Counted from the first letter of the stretch, positions 44,947 through 59,500 are shown. The stretch: DNA of 64,000 nucleotides from Hippopus hippopus (GCA_946811185.2 OX328101.1:33898122-33962121); one strand, 5' to 3'. Made by a program: numbers and translations. The notes: a model not told the origin generated them from the letters alone.

Positions 44947-47900
44947 GTTAGTAAAATCTATATCGACATCTAGCCTCTAGCCTAGGCTTCAGCGTTGATA
45001 AAACATGTCAATGACGGGTTTGATCAAATCATTCTCAAGGGTCTTGTGCGAATGTTTGATAATTCATAGCAGAGAGGCAAAGTGGTCCAGGTAGCCCAGA
45101 TGTTAGAGCACTTACCCTGTAAGCAAGGGATCCAGGTTTCTAGTCCTGTACCAGTGGCAATTTTTTCCAATAGGAATTTACTTTTTTTAAGAAGTGATTG
45201 CAAACTCCAAAGGAATCCAGTGGACAAGGGGTAGCTCCAGAAAATGAGGCCAAAACATACATATGAAATGGAACAAAACAGCTTGGGATGAAGCACGTAG
45301 CGAGACATTGGCAAAAATTGAATAAGAAAGTTACCAGTTGGTGGCTATTGGGTAGGGTGGCAATTGGTAGGGTCTGTCGGGTCACCTGAAACACAGGTTT
45401 TTTTTTTTCCCTGACCTCAGGGAAAGTGAATTGATAATCTGTAGCCTGGATGTCAAGCAGTCCAGATAGCTCATTGGTTAGAGCTCTTGCCTTGTAAGCG
45501 AGGTGTCTCAGGTTCAAGTCCTACTAGGGTTGCACTTTTCCTTTAGGTCACATTTAATTCTTTTTTTTTTTTTCCAGTAGCAAAATAAATGTGCTGTAGC
45601 ATTTGAAAGATTCCTTTTTTAAGTTGGATTTTTCATCCGCTCTGTAACTTCTGACTTTATCACAGAACTACTCAAATTTCATTCAGATACATCATTTGAT
45701 AATGATGCAGTGTGTGCTATGCTTTTGCAAGTAAATAGATGGAACTTTTGTAACCTTGCTAGGTATTTACTTTATAATCGCTAATGCTAAAGTAGAGAGT
45801 GTAGTCTTATGGACAAAGTCCGTAACAAAGAAACAAATGAACAAAGGAATGGCAGAAATACAGGGACCTGGCAGGATTCGAACCTAGAAGGCCCGGACGA
45901 AAGGCCAAAACCATAACCACTTGGCTAAAGAGAATTCTCCCTAACACAGTTGTTAGGTATTGTATTTAAATCGGGATGAAGCCATGCATGGCGGAGTGGT
46001 CTCCTGTAACACACCCCCTCTTAAAGTCATCATTTATTGATGACTCAAAGCCTTATTAGGCAGAAAGTCCGTTTTTGGACAACAAATGGGATTAATGGCT
46101 CAATGGCCAATCCCGAACGAACCCCCATCTTACGAACAAAGTCTGTAACAAAGAAACAAATGAACAAATGCATGGCAGAAATACAGGAACCTGGCAGGAT
46201 TCGAACCTAGAAGGCCCGGACGAAAGGTCAATACCATAACCACTGAGCTAAAAAGAATTCTTCTAACGCAGTTGTTAGGTATTGTATTTAAATCGGGATA
46301 AAGCCATGCATGAAGGAGTGGTCTCCCGTAACAGTAGGCTACTATTAGGCTGAACATACATGGCCTACACTCTAAGGAAATACACCCAAAGTCGTATATG
46401 ACAGGATAAGGATGAGATTTTTATTGCTTATTGATTTGCTATGCCAATCAAAATGGAATTTAAAAGAACATGCTCTTTTTTTTTTTTTTTCAGACTAAAG
46501 ATGAGAGAATTGCTGCTCTTGAGACAGAGAATGCTATGTTATACCTAAAACTTGCACAGCTAAGAAGTACTTTACAGTCAAGTCGGGAAGAAGTGTCAAC
46601 CTTACAAGGACTACAAGACTCTGAAACAAAATTTCGACAGAATGTGTTTGATTCAGCTATCAGATTCAAACAGGAACTAGATGTAAGCTGTATTACCCTT
46701 TACTAAACAATCCTGTGGTGACACTAAAGAAGAAGACTGTTGAAAACACTGTGGTAAAAAGAGAAAATGATGGTAACCAACACTGTCTCTTTTTCCCCAC
46801 TATGTTTTCTATGTTATTTACAGACAAATTTCCACATGTGAGTCACATTTCCTTTTCTATCTGTAAATGCTTTCAATATGGACAAGTCTAAAACTTCTTT
46901 GTATGGTAAAGAGTTAACCTCCTGTATTAAATTCAAATTTTGGATTTCTGCTTTTAGGAGATAAAAGGTCATCTTCCTGTTAACTTAGACATTTTTTTTT
47001 TCATGATTCATGGTAGTTTTCAACATTATTCCTTTGCATCAGAGCATTTGGCAAGGTTTCTGTGCACATCTAGTTGGCTTTGCAGTTTTCAGAAAAAAAA
47101 AGCGAGGTATTGTCATAGCCCTGTTGTTCCCCAAGGTCTGTTTCCATGTTGGCATCATGGTGCAAAAAGTTTGAAATTTTCTCATACCTCTGTCCTTATA
47201 GAAGATATTTACTTCAAACTTAGCTACTTATTAAACCTTTACCTCACAATGCCGAGTTTTAACAACCTTGAAGGAAGAGGCTGTTTAAAAAAACATTGTC
47301 GACAAAGGAGAAAATGCTGGTAACCTGCATTTTCTCCTTTTTCCACAGTATTTTCTTCTCTATGATAGACAGATTTCATGTTTTGTTTTACTTTTAATTT
47401 GTTGTCTACAGATAATTTCACTTTGAACCAATCTAAAATTTTGTCATCTGCTTAATGGTTAACTGTCAGAAGGGGAATCCATTAAACAAGAGCAGATAAG
47501 TCTAAAATAGTTGAAACAGTTATGCTCTTTTTTTTCAACTTGAAAATCTTACTGAAAAAGCAACTGCAGTTAAGCCTTGGTATCTGCATGCCATGCTCTT
47601 GTTTTCTTGTACAACTGTTCAAGAGAAAATCTACTGCTGTATAACTTTTACCACTAGGCCTACCATATAAGACTCAATGCGCTATATAGAGAAAGAAATT
47701 TGGTGAAGTGAAAACATGTGTACATGTTATTGCATCTTTGAGTTGCACTTGGGCAAATAGGGGTTTAATGCATCTCTGTGATGCATTATACCGACCAAGT
47801 CATCATATAATTATAGATCCATAAAATCAATTTTGTTTGCCAACCAACTGAATCATGACATAGAATGGTCCTTTGACATGCAGAAAATTGACCAATTACA

Positions 47901-50900
47901 ACAAAAGTTATGATCCAGGTGAACCTGCATGGGCTGTGCAGGCTGACCTGGGTTGATACTTTTTGCAGATGCATTAACTCTTTACCAAACGACAAAATTT
48001 TAGACTAGTCCAAATTGAAAGCACTTGCAGATGACAAAATAAACGTAACTCAAAAATTGAAATTTGTTTCCGGCAGGGTAGAAAACATTGTGGGAAAAGG
48101 AGAAAATGCTGGTTACCAGCATTTTCTCCTTTTCCCACAATGTTTTCAAAAGGCTTCTATCTCAGGGTCGTAGAAACCAGGGATTGTTTGGTAAAGGATT
48201 AAACCCCCTTTCCATGGAGCATGGCTCATTTCATTTTACAGCAAATCAAGAGAAAGTCTGCTGCACTGCAGCGTTTAGCTCTAGATCTACCCAACCAGTT
48301 TCAAACAGAAATCAAACATGCCAACACAGTTATACAGAGGCACAAACACATGTTCACATCCCAGTCCTCAAGCTTATCAACAATGCAGGGACAGATATCA
48401 CAGTTACAAACTGCCCTACAAGATGTAACAGATCGTCATGCTAAGGAAAAAAAGAGGAGGCAAGAATTGCACAATGTGCTGATGGTGGGTAGTTTTGAAT
48501 CATCTCCGTACCAATGACAAGATTTAGACTTGGTTGATTGATAAGCATTTGTAGACAGCAAAATAATCTTGGTTCAGGAGATGGTTTCTGTATTTGAAAG
48601 GGAAGAAAACATGGGAAAAGGAGAAAACAGTGGCTACCCAGAATTTTCTCCTTTTTATCACTGTTTTTTAAAGTGTCTTTTTTGAGAGTAGTTAAGGCTA
48701 GGGATTGTTTGGTTAAAGGATTAAACCTTTTCCCAAACAAACCCGTCTTTTTACATGTCTACAGTAAAAGTCTCTTGAAAACGCTGGGAAAAGAAGAAAT
48801 TTCTTGTTTTGAGTAATTTCTCCTTTTCCCACAGTGTTTTCTACCCTACTGGAGAAGTTTCTGTCATTTTTATCAAATGTAAAATTGTCGTCTGCATACT
48901 CTTTCAGTTTAGAAGAGTCTAAAATTTGTTGTTTGTGAAAGGGTTAAACTGTGATAATTAGAGTATAATTGTTCCAGTAGCCTTGGGTTTTCTGAAGATT
49001 TTGAGAAAAATTGTGCCAGTTTCACCAACCATTCTTCATTCTGTAATTCAGAATTCCAGGACTAGCTAACTGATGCACTGAGACAGAGTGTTTGAGTCAA
49101 TCAATTGGCTAATTTTAAAAATTAGAAATAGAACAGTAGTTAACATTCTTTTTTTGAATTCATTGTAATTCTAAGTGATTATTTAATATAAATCAGAGTT
49201 TTGAGCTTTTTTGTATAGAGTTTTATGCCATTTTCAAAACATAGTTTCAGTCACATTGTGGTTGCTGGTGCATCTATGCATGCTTTCCTGGATTTTATTT
49301 TACCAATCTACCAAGATTAGTTTAAACCTAGTATTTATTCTAAATCCGTTGTGAAACAAGTACTTACAACTTGTATTAATCACACTCAGTGATTGCTGCC
49401 TTAAAACCTTAACTGGTGTTTTTGAGATAATTCAGGTCTAAGAAGAATGCAGCAGATGTGTCAAAACACTACATTCTTGTGATATGCTTTTTTGTCTGTG
49501 GGACTTGGATTTTTGTAACCGTTTTCTTTTAAATCCTCAACATGAAGTCAAAAGGTCTTTTGCTGTTAGGAAACTTTGACTAAATGTTTATTTGTTTCAG
49601 GAATTAAGAGGAAATATTCGGGTACATTGTCGGGTTCGGCCCCTCATGGAGTTTGACAGCGGAGGTGATGACACAAAGATGTTGGGAAGGTGTGTATCAT
49701 TAAAGCATTTCTTTTTTCTCTAATAAAATGAATTTTAAGCTTAACTCTTAACCAAAGGACAAAATTTTAAACTAGTCCAAATTCAAAGCATTTGCAGACG
49801 ACAATTTAAATGTGGCTCTAATGGCAGATTTTTTTTTTGGCAGGGTAGTAAACATACTGGGAAAAGGAGAAAGTACTGGTTACCGGCATTTTCTCCTTTT
49901 TATACGCCCGAAGGGGGGTATTATGTTATGGCCCCGGTCGTCTGTACTTCCATCCATCCATCTGTTAGTAATTTCATGTGTGCACAACTCCTACTACAGT
50001 TTCCATTGGAATAAGTTCAAACCACAATGAATCTCAATGATGTGTAGTTGTTCATGTGACTCTTTACATGTGGATCTCTTTAGGTGTTCTAAAGTTATCT
50101 GCCCTTGAATTGTGAAATAACCATTTTAACCCATTTCACTGACAAGCCCCTTTGGGCGTATATGCGCCGCTCTGCGAAGCTCTTGTTCCACTATGTTTTC
50201 AAAAGCCTTCTTTGTTAGGGTCGTTAATAGTTGGAATTGTGTTGTAAAGGTTTAACTTGGAATAAAGTACAGAAGTAATCCTTGCTTATTCTTTTACCAA
50301 ACAATCCTGTATTTTAACTATCCAGAAGAACGAGGTTTTTTTAAACATTGTGGGTAAAAGAGAAAAACACAGGTGAACAGCTTTTTCTCCCTTTTTCCTA
50401 CCTAGTTTTGTACCCTTTCCAAGCAACATTCCTTTGTTTGAGCCTGAATTGATTTGTGTGAGCTGCAAATGCTTTTATAATGAAAGCTGTCAATGTATTT
50501 TTTTTAAACTGTAATTTTTATAATACATTTTTCTGCCAGCAAGTAGAACTTTGACAGATTGTACTGTAACACGTAATCAGACTTGTGATTATATCCATAC
50601 TTTTAACCCTTTACCAAACAATCTCTGGTTTTTACGACCCAGAGGAAAAAGCCTTCTGAAAATATTGTGGGAAAAGGAGAAAATGCTGGTAACCAGCATT
50701 TTCTACTTTTCACACAATGTTTTCTACTCTTCTAAAGTCAAGTTTCAATTTTTGAGTCACGTTTATTTTGTCGTCTGCAAATGCTTTCAATTCGGACAAG
50801 TCTAAAATTCTGTCATGTGGTAAAGAGTTAAATGGTGTGAAATAAGTTTGTCTGCATTTGACTCCTGAATTGTTTACTTTTGGCTGCTAGTGTGCCTTTA

Positions 50901-53500
50901 AATGAGCTTAACAAAAAGCTGTTTGAAAGGATTGTAGAAAAGGGAGAAAATACTGTTAACCAACATTTTCTCCTTTTCCCACAATGAAATATACCTTATC
51001 AAAGAACTTCAGTTCATTTGTGCCTATTTAGAATTTGTCATCTGCACCTTCGAGTCCAAGATTTTGTCATTTGCATATAGGGTTAGAAAAATGGATTCCC
51101 TTATATTTTTCAGTTCTGGTACCAAGTCTGAGGTTGTTGTGCACTATATGGATGATGTGAGTTTTACATTCTGACTTATTTTACAGGTCAAAAGTTTGAC
51201 TGGGTTACATATTTGACTTATTACTACACAGTCAAAAGTCTGATTTAGTTGTGATATAAGGTTATTTGACATAGATGAGTGCAATACTGATATTTATTTC
51301 ATGCTTTCCGGTAGGATATCGAGAAATAGCAGTGAAAATATTTTTCGATATTACATGGGTACGACCAGTGAAAATACCGATTTTCATGTTCTTGTTGCCT
51401 AGGTAAATTGCGCGTGCCTCACAACCAGATGGAAATATGACATCATTTACCTTACATTTCTCGCGCTTGACGTAATATTGTAATGCGTTGCTATGCGGGA
51501 GGGGTACGCCATGGGGAATAACGGAAAAAAACTGTAATGGATTTTGATAAAGCTCCTCCCAGAAAGGGTTAAAAGCATGAAATAAATAGAATATTTGTTT
51601 TTTTCGGTGAAAGATCGAAATTTATTTCATCTCGTGAACACCATCGGTAATATTTTCACTCGTGGCGCAGCCACGAGTGAAAATATTACCGATGGTGTTC
51701 ACGAGATGAAATAAATTTCGATCTTTCACCGAAAAAAACAAATATCCACTATCTATATAGTGAAGACCATGTTGAACCAGTCTATATTTTGGAGAGGCAA
51801 CAGCCAAGTCCAAACTTTAGACTTGTTCTGAAGTGTGCTAATCAAATTAAATTGAGTAGCGTATGCAAGCATGTAATATGACCTCTTTGTTTCACTTTTA
51901 TATATTGACATATAAAAACCCATTTACATGTATGTATTATTTGACTTATTTCATTTTAATTAACCTTTGAAAACAAAGAAGGAATTTCAACAAATAGTGG
52001 TGATATATATCTACAAACTTTTGACATTTGATCAGACTGAGTTTGCTTTCGCATATGGTAGTACACTTGAGTGATTTGTTTTTCCATCTGAACAGCTGAA
52101 TGTCTCAGCCAGATAGCCATTCTTAGAATTTAGAATTTAAATTGAATTTCGGTGACTGTGGTTCTAGGTGACTTTGAATTCAATATTGTACTCATTAAAG
52201 TTTGGAAGATTTAGCAGTAATACAAAATCTGAATGAAAATGTCTGAAATTATTTCCAGGAAAATGTATGTGTAAGAACCAGCAAGCACAACAAAGTTTTT
52301 GAGTATGAAAGGTAAGTCAATACAAGGACATTTTTAGAGGAAGGATGAATATAGATCACAATAAAACTTAGATTGTTTGAATCTGTGAAACGTAATAACT
52401 TAGATATAGCAAGAGCAATGCTTTCAGACTTTAGATTTTTTTTCTGTTAAGAGTTTGTCATTGTCCAAATAACTTTCAAAGTGACAAATTAAAAGAAAAT
52501 ACAAGCGAAAATTGTGATGTAAAGCTTGAGTGGTCATCCTGTTTACATGAACATGATGTTTCAAGGTCTTGCATGGCTCAGGTGTGAAGGATTTGTATGC
52601 TGGAGGTTCCAATTTTGATCCTTATTAGTGGTGCTGGGTTTTTCATGGTAATGTCTTTGGACAAGACAATTCAGAGTCCTGGCTTAGTGCAGGTGAAACC
52701 CAGAACACATGTAAATGAGTCATGCTCTGTGAAAAGGGGACTTAATGCATCTCCGTGATTCATGCTACGAGGCAAGCCATCACATACTTAAGGATCCGTA
52801 ATAGTCACTTTTTTTAACAACCGACTTAATCCTGAAGTAGATCGGTCCTTGGACATACAGAAAATTGACCACTAGCGAAAAGTTTTGGCCCAGGTCAGCC
52901 TGCGCGGACTGCGCAGGCTGACCTGGGCCGATACTTTTCGCAGATGCATTAAGCCCCTTTTTCACAGAGCATGACTCAAATAAATGAGCCATGCTCTGAA
53001 AAACAATGCATCTTAATTCATCTTAATGTAAATGCATCTCCTTGATACATTATACCAACCAAGTCTTTACGTAATTATGAATCCATTGGATCCATTTTGT
53101 TTAACAACTGACAGGATCATAAGGTAATAATTATGGTCCTTGGGCATGCAGAAAATTTAAAAACGGCAATAAGTTTGGACCTGTGTTAGTCTGCGCAGTT
53201 TGCACAGGCGGACATGGATCACTACATTTTGCGGATGCATTAAATCCACTTTTCACAGAGCATCGCTCAAGTAAATGTGACTGAAGTATTGTTAAGCATT
53301 TCAGACAGAAGCTTGTTGTAGCATTTGGCCATCATATTGTCCTTGTGATTTTGTTACACCTTTTGGAGCATCCACAGGTTTTACCAATATTGATTTTACA
53401 TTTCTGCTGTAGACAGCTGGAAAATGGGGCAATTGCATGTAATATGCTCCTTTCCCTCAAATTTTAGACTATCATTCTTGAAGGACTTTGTAATTTATCA

Positions 53501-53572
<72 letters not shown>

Positions 53573-56500
53573 ATGTATGTATGTATAAAAAAAAAACACA
53601 AATTTTGAATGTTAGTGCAATGATTTAGAAAAAATAAAGACAGTTTAATGTTACATTTTAATGCTTGACTTAGAATGTTGGTGGATGAACTAGAAAGAAA
53701 AAATTTCAAAACTTCAAAAAATTTCTTTTAGGGTTTATTCTCCGACAGAAAAGCAAGACTCTGTTTTTGATGAAGTACAGCCTATGATGACATCACTGCT
53801 GGATGGGTAGGTAGAATGAAGATGAATGTCTATTTCGGTCTGTGTAAACTAATTACCATGAGAACTTCCCTTGTTATCAGAACTTCCATCCATCTTAACC
53901 CTTTAAGTCCTGAACTTATGTGCTTTTGCAGATTGTCTAGATCAAGATCAGGATGCAAAGAATGTGCAGTCTAATCTTAGATCTACAGTGTCCACTTTTT
54001 TGTCAGATGTTCTGACGGAAACATCTTCAAAATTGCATTATAAGCTTATTTAGTACTGTCAGACTGAGGATGTCCAATTTAATTTTTTAGCAGTATAAAG
54101 GTTAACTTATTGCCCGTAATATGAGTTCTATTTGTATGGTCTTTAACACAATTTTCAACACTATTAAGGTTATATTAAGGTAGCTAGTGCACCTACATGT
54201 GCTTTCGTAGAGATTCTCTTACCAGTACTTTACGTCATGTTCTTCCCAAGCCATTGGCTGCTTTCCCACACAACATTTGTGGAAACAATGATAAGCAATT
54301 AGAGAGGAACAAATCCTATTGCAATAACTATCATCTATCCTTGGAAAGAAATTAGTGGAGCTGGTGAATTGAACCAGCAATCCCTTAGTTTCAAGCCCTG
54401 TATGTTACTGACAAGCGACTGGACTAGGCTGCCATATGGGTTTTATGCCAGTACTTCATAAATTTTCTGAGATAGTTGTAACAAGGCAATTTTTTTTCCT
54501 TGTAAGGCCCTGAAATCTTTTTTGTTTAATGTTAATTGCAAGTATCTCCTAAAATAAATTTGCATTTTATGTACCTTTTTAGCAAATTGTTAGAATTAAC
54601 AAGTATATGTTCTTTTTACCTTTATTGTGTGTTTGAATGATGAATTCAATTTTACTGTGCATTGATACTTGTAGTGTTCTACCAAGGCTTGGATTCTAGG
54701 TCATTGTCCCACTGACTTGGAAAAGTATCCAGTCATAACGCACACTAGCAAGACTTTGTGCCCTATGAATTTGTTCGAGAATCAGTCTTGAGTGCATTTG
54801 TCTCATTATTTCAGACAATTTTCTGTTCTCTGAGTTAGTCTTGGTAGAACATCGTACTTGCATTATATCATCCTAGGTACAACATATGTATCATGGCATA
54901 TGGACAGACAGGTAGCGGTAAAACCCATACTATGTTGGGAAGCCACAAAAATGAAGACTATCATCTACGAGCAGAACCCCATCCAGATGAGGGTGTCATT
55001 CCACGTGCAGCACGAGAGTTATTTAGGTACGGGTCAGTTGAGTCAATATTGAAATGTACCTAACCCTTTACAAAATAAGCTTTGAAGACTCATAGAAAGA
55101 GGACGCTTGAAAATAGTGGTGGAAAAGGAGAAAAAGAGGATATATATATATTTTTGTTTTCAGTGAAAGATCGAAATTCATTTATCCCCTTTTTGTTGGA
55201 GCTTTTATCAAAATCCAGTCAAGTTGTTTTTGTAATTCGCAGTGGCATACCTCCCCCATATAACAACACATTACAATATAATTATGTAAAACGTGAGAAA
55301 TGTAGAGTAAATGTGCGTAAATTATGTCATATTTCGGTCTGGTTGAACGGCATGCACTGTTTACTTACGTAACTAGTGCTTATGAACTACTGTTTCCACC
55401 TTAAGAGTAACGGAAATATTAATGATTAATTTCACTGGTCATAACCATGAATTATCAAATCATATAATTCACAGTTGTTTCCAAATAAATTACCAAAACC
55501 ATGAAGTGAAATGCTTGTAATCAGTATTTTATGAAATTATAATTTTTCAACAGTGTTTTCCAATCATTTGATATACATTATGCTTATGAATGGTAGAATA
55601 AAATAACAACAAAATTTACAACAACACCAACAAAAGCATGAATTGAAAGACTGTGACAAAGTGATAGATTGCTATCTTTTTTTACCACATTGCCACTAGT
55701 GAACAACTTTAGTCACTATACAACAGACCACTGTGAATACGATATGGTTGTGGAAGTGAATTACTAGCAATATGCACTTTTACCTCAGTGTTTCTACTTG
55801 TATCAGAAATAATGACGGCAGTGGGACTGTAAAAAACTATTGGGCCTTTCAAAGAAGAGTATGATGTCTTGTTTCTATAAACTCATTCAAAATTATCATT
55901 TGTATCCTGAATTTAGCCCTAAGCATGTTTAGGGCAACTGAAGGTGTTGGGGTAACATTCCTTGTCTACCTATTCCAGATTGATTGCTGAGAAGCCACCA
56001 GGCACTCACACAGTGGAGGTGTCAGTGGTAGAAATCTATAATAATGACATAAGAGATTTACTGAGTGGGGATCCTAATGCCAAACATGATGTGATCACAG
56101 CTAGTGATGGTTCCCTTAGTATTCCAACCTTAACTTCAAAGTAAGTGCATAGTTTGTAGTGATAATACATCCTAGATTGGTAGCCAAGAAGTCACAGAGA
56201 TTTACTCAGTGGGGACCCTGAGTAAAAGAATTATTTAAACCAACAACAACAACAAAATTTATGTTGGAAAAAAAGGTCCATTCAAAGAATAAAATCTTGA
56301 TAATTTGAACTTTTTATTGACCAAGAAATTAGAGTTAATGGTGTACACATTTAATTGAAAAAAAATTGAAACTTGAGTGTGGGAGAACAAGAAAATTAGG
56401 TAAATTCACCAGGTCACTAGTGTTCATGTAAATATTAAAGAAAATTCCATAGAGGAACAATGGAGAGTTAATTCTTAGAGCAACAAGGCTTGGTGCTTCT

Positions 56501-59500
56501 CACTGCTTCATTTCTTTTTCCTTTTGCAGGTTATAGATATATCTAGTGTATTAAGTTCAAATCTGAAAATTCTTGTCACAATTCTATTTGCAGACCAAGG
56601 ATAATAGAGATTAGGAAGCAACTGACCATCAGGTCCCTGTCTCTTACTTTTAGTTGATCATTTTATTGATCAAAATCAGACCTTTATTATTGTTCCCTAG
56701 TTGTGTTATTAGTTCATTGTTGTATTTCATTGAAAAGTTGCATTGGTTTTTAGCTCCACTGGCCGAAGGCCAGCGGGCTTATGTCATGGCCCGGTGTCTG
56801 TTGGGCGTCCGTCCGTCTGTGCATGCGTCCGTCCTTGCACGCGTTAACTTTTTTTCAAACTTCTTCTCCTCTGAAACTACCCATCCAAATTTGATGAAAC
56901 TTCATAGAAATGATCCTGCCATGGTCCTCGATAGAATTTCTTGAAAGAATTTGATTCCTTCAAAAACTCTGGTTGCCATGGCAACAAAACTGAAAAATAT
57001 TGAACATCTTTGAAAATCTTCTTGTCTGAAACCATAAGGCCCAGGGCTACCAAATTTGGCATGTAGCTTTATGTAATGGACCTCTATCAAATTCCTTCAT
57101 ATTATAGCCCTAGGGTCAAAATTGTCTCTGCCCCGGAGATCACAAGTTTAACATGGGCTTATAAAGTGACTGTAATTTAAAATAGTAATCAAGGGAAATA
57201 ACTCCTGTTATACAAGATAAAGATTGTTACTATTTACCTCCCTTGATTATCAGACTACATTACACATTATTGGAGTTTGGTATTCAAGTTTTTTGGAGAG
57301 GAAATGTTCTGTTTTAAGGGAGAGTGATTTATTTTGATGCTAATGGTTATGCTCACATGAATGGAATGTTTAATTTAAAGTAAGATTTCTATCACTCAAA
57401 TTTTTTCAGAACTTTACCTTTCATGCTAATGAATAAACCTGCTTGTATTCACTGACATTCTCTTTGCATTTAAAAAGATATGACTGTTTTTGTTTGGCGG
57501 GTGGGGTGGAGGTTATGTTTTCAAAGTAAGTTTATTACCATACAGACTTTTTATGCTGTATGTCTCTGTCAATGCCAATTAAGCGCATGATACGTTAATT
57601 TTAGTCTTTAAGAAATGACAATTTTTTTTTACTGTACCAAGTTTAAAGCCATTGCAAAAAGACAAATTGAATGTAGCTTAAATAACTATTTCTGTCTTTG
57701 ATAGGTTAGGAAACGTTGTGGGAAAAGGAGAAAATACTGGCTGACAACATGTTGTCCTTTTCTCACGATGTTTTTGAAAGCCTTCTCTTTCAGGGTCATT
57801 AACACTTCGATTTGTGTAGTAAAGGGTTAAAAAGCCAGTGGAGCGATACAGGGCCATCATGGCCCTCTTGTTCTTAATGCATTAATGATTACAGCAAGGT
57901 TTTTGTTGCCCCCCACCCCCATCCCAAGTTGTTGTGCGTTATACATGTACTGGAATCATGTTTGTCCATATTGTCTATATGTCTGTAGACTAGATCTTTA
58001 TATCTGTCTCCTACTGTTTTCAAACTATTTTGCTGAAAGTTTAATGGAAGCCTTCCTGTCATCGCAAGTTGTGCGCTATATTTGTGGTGCTATTTTTTTT
58101 CATGATTGATGGACTTTTACAGTTGTAAAGGCTCTTTGAATGTTTTTCATGATCTAGTGACAAGGCAACAGGTGGGGGGTATATGTCATCCTGTGACAAG
58201 TCTTGTTTTGTCACCGGTTGGGTAGCTCATTGGTTAGCATGTCTGACTTATGACCAGGTGGTTGCGGGTTCAATATCTGGTTGTGGGAAACTTTCTATCG
58301 AGCGATTTTTCACCTCGCACCTCTGATGCATGTGAGAAATGTAGTCAGTGGCTTGGAAAGAAAGTTGTGTCAGTGCTGGTGTGAGAAAGCCAGAAAACAC
58401 ACGTGTAGGTGCACTGACCACCATCATATGACCTAAGCTGTTAAAACGGTGATAAACTCCAATACAAAAAACTTTTTTTGTCTTACAGCAGACATAAAAC
58501 ATTGTGGCAAAAGAAAAGTTGTCTGTTGTGAGCAGTTTACTATATAAGAGGAAATTTGTGCAATGTGGAAATTTTTGCAAATTTGAAAAAAATTGCACAC
58601 TTTTTTTCATATTTTACCACAAGTTTATCACCAAATAACAAGTGTCTTGAATTTGCAAACCTTTCTGTACGCAAAATGTTCGTAATCTGTAATTTGCAAA
58701 TTTTTCGACACGCATATATATCTACATATACAATACCTTTTTGCAACAATGGTTTCACATTTATTCATGTTCTATAGCTTAATGCAGTTGGATAATTGGT
58801 TGTTCACATAGATTTTTCACATGTCATCTGCAGCATAGTTATTCCAGGAGATACTGAATCCAACAAAGCCCTTTCTCCATAACTCTCTACTAAAACAATC
58901 TTATGTTTTACCAACCTTAAAGAAAAGGGTTTGTGAACATTGTCAGAAATGAAGAAAAATGGTGGTAACAGTGTTAGTTACAGACTTATAATTAGTCTTT
59001 CAATGTTAATACCAATTTTGCTATTTTGTAAATTTTATGCATGTCCAAGGACTAATCTACCCCTAGATTCAGTCCATGGCTTAGAAAAATGGATTTTATG
59101 GATCCACATTTATGTGATGACCTGCTTGGTATAATGCATCATGGAGATGCATGTAACACCCTTTTGCCAGAGCATGGCTCAGATCTATTTTGGAATATTT
59201 ATCAAGCCAGTTTGGCCAGATGTATGATTAAACCAGAGCCCCAGATAAGTGGGAGTGATGGTATTCTAAATCCATTATTTCTCTTCCAAACACTATGTTT
59301 TGGGTACTCATTAGAATCGTCTCAATGAGACGATTCTAATGAGTACCCATAACGTAGGGTTTAGTGGAGAATAATTAATATTTTCAATTTTGAAATCAAA
59401 ATCACTCCCTCTATCTGGAGCACTGATTAAACCCATGCAGTTTGATCTCAGTCTGATTTGTCCACAAGAGCACCCAAAGTTGTCCTCAGCACAGAAATGT

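Noticed and set aside
45140..45517. 125-codon - strand frame
   Set aside because: It spans two tRNA-like SINE heads and their bodies inside kinesin intron 1; composition shows no protein-like conservation.
45462..45533. Functional tRNA-Thr gene
   Set aside because: A and B boxes are visible but the acceptor stem does not pair and the sequence is followed by SINE-like text.
53464..53709. 81-codon - strand frame with HTHTHT repeats
   Set aside because: Translation of the GT microsatellite.
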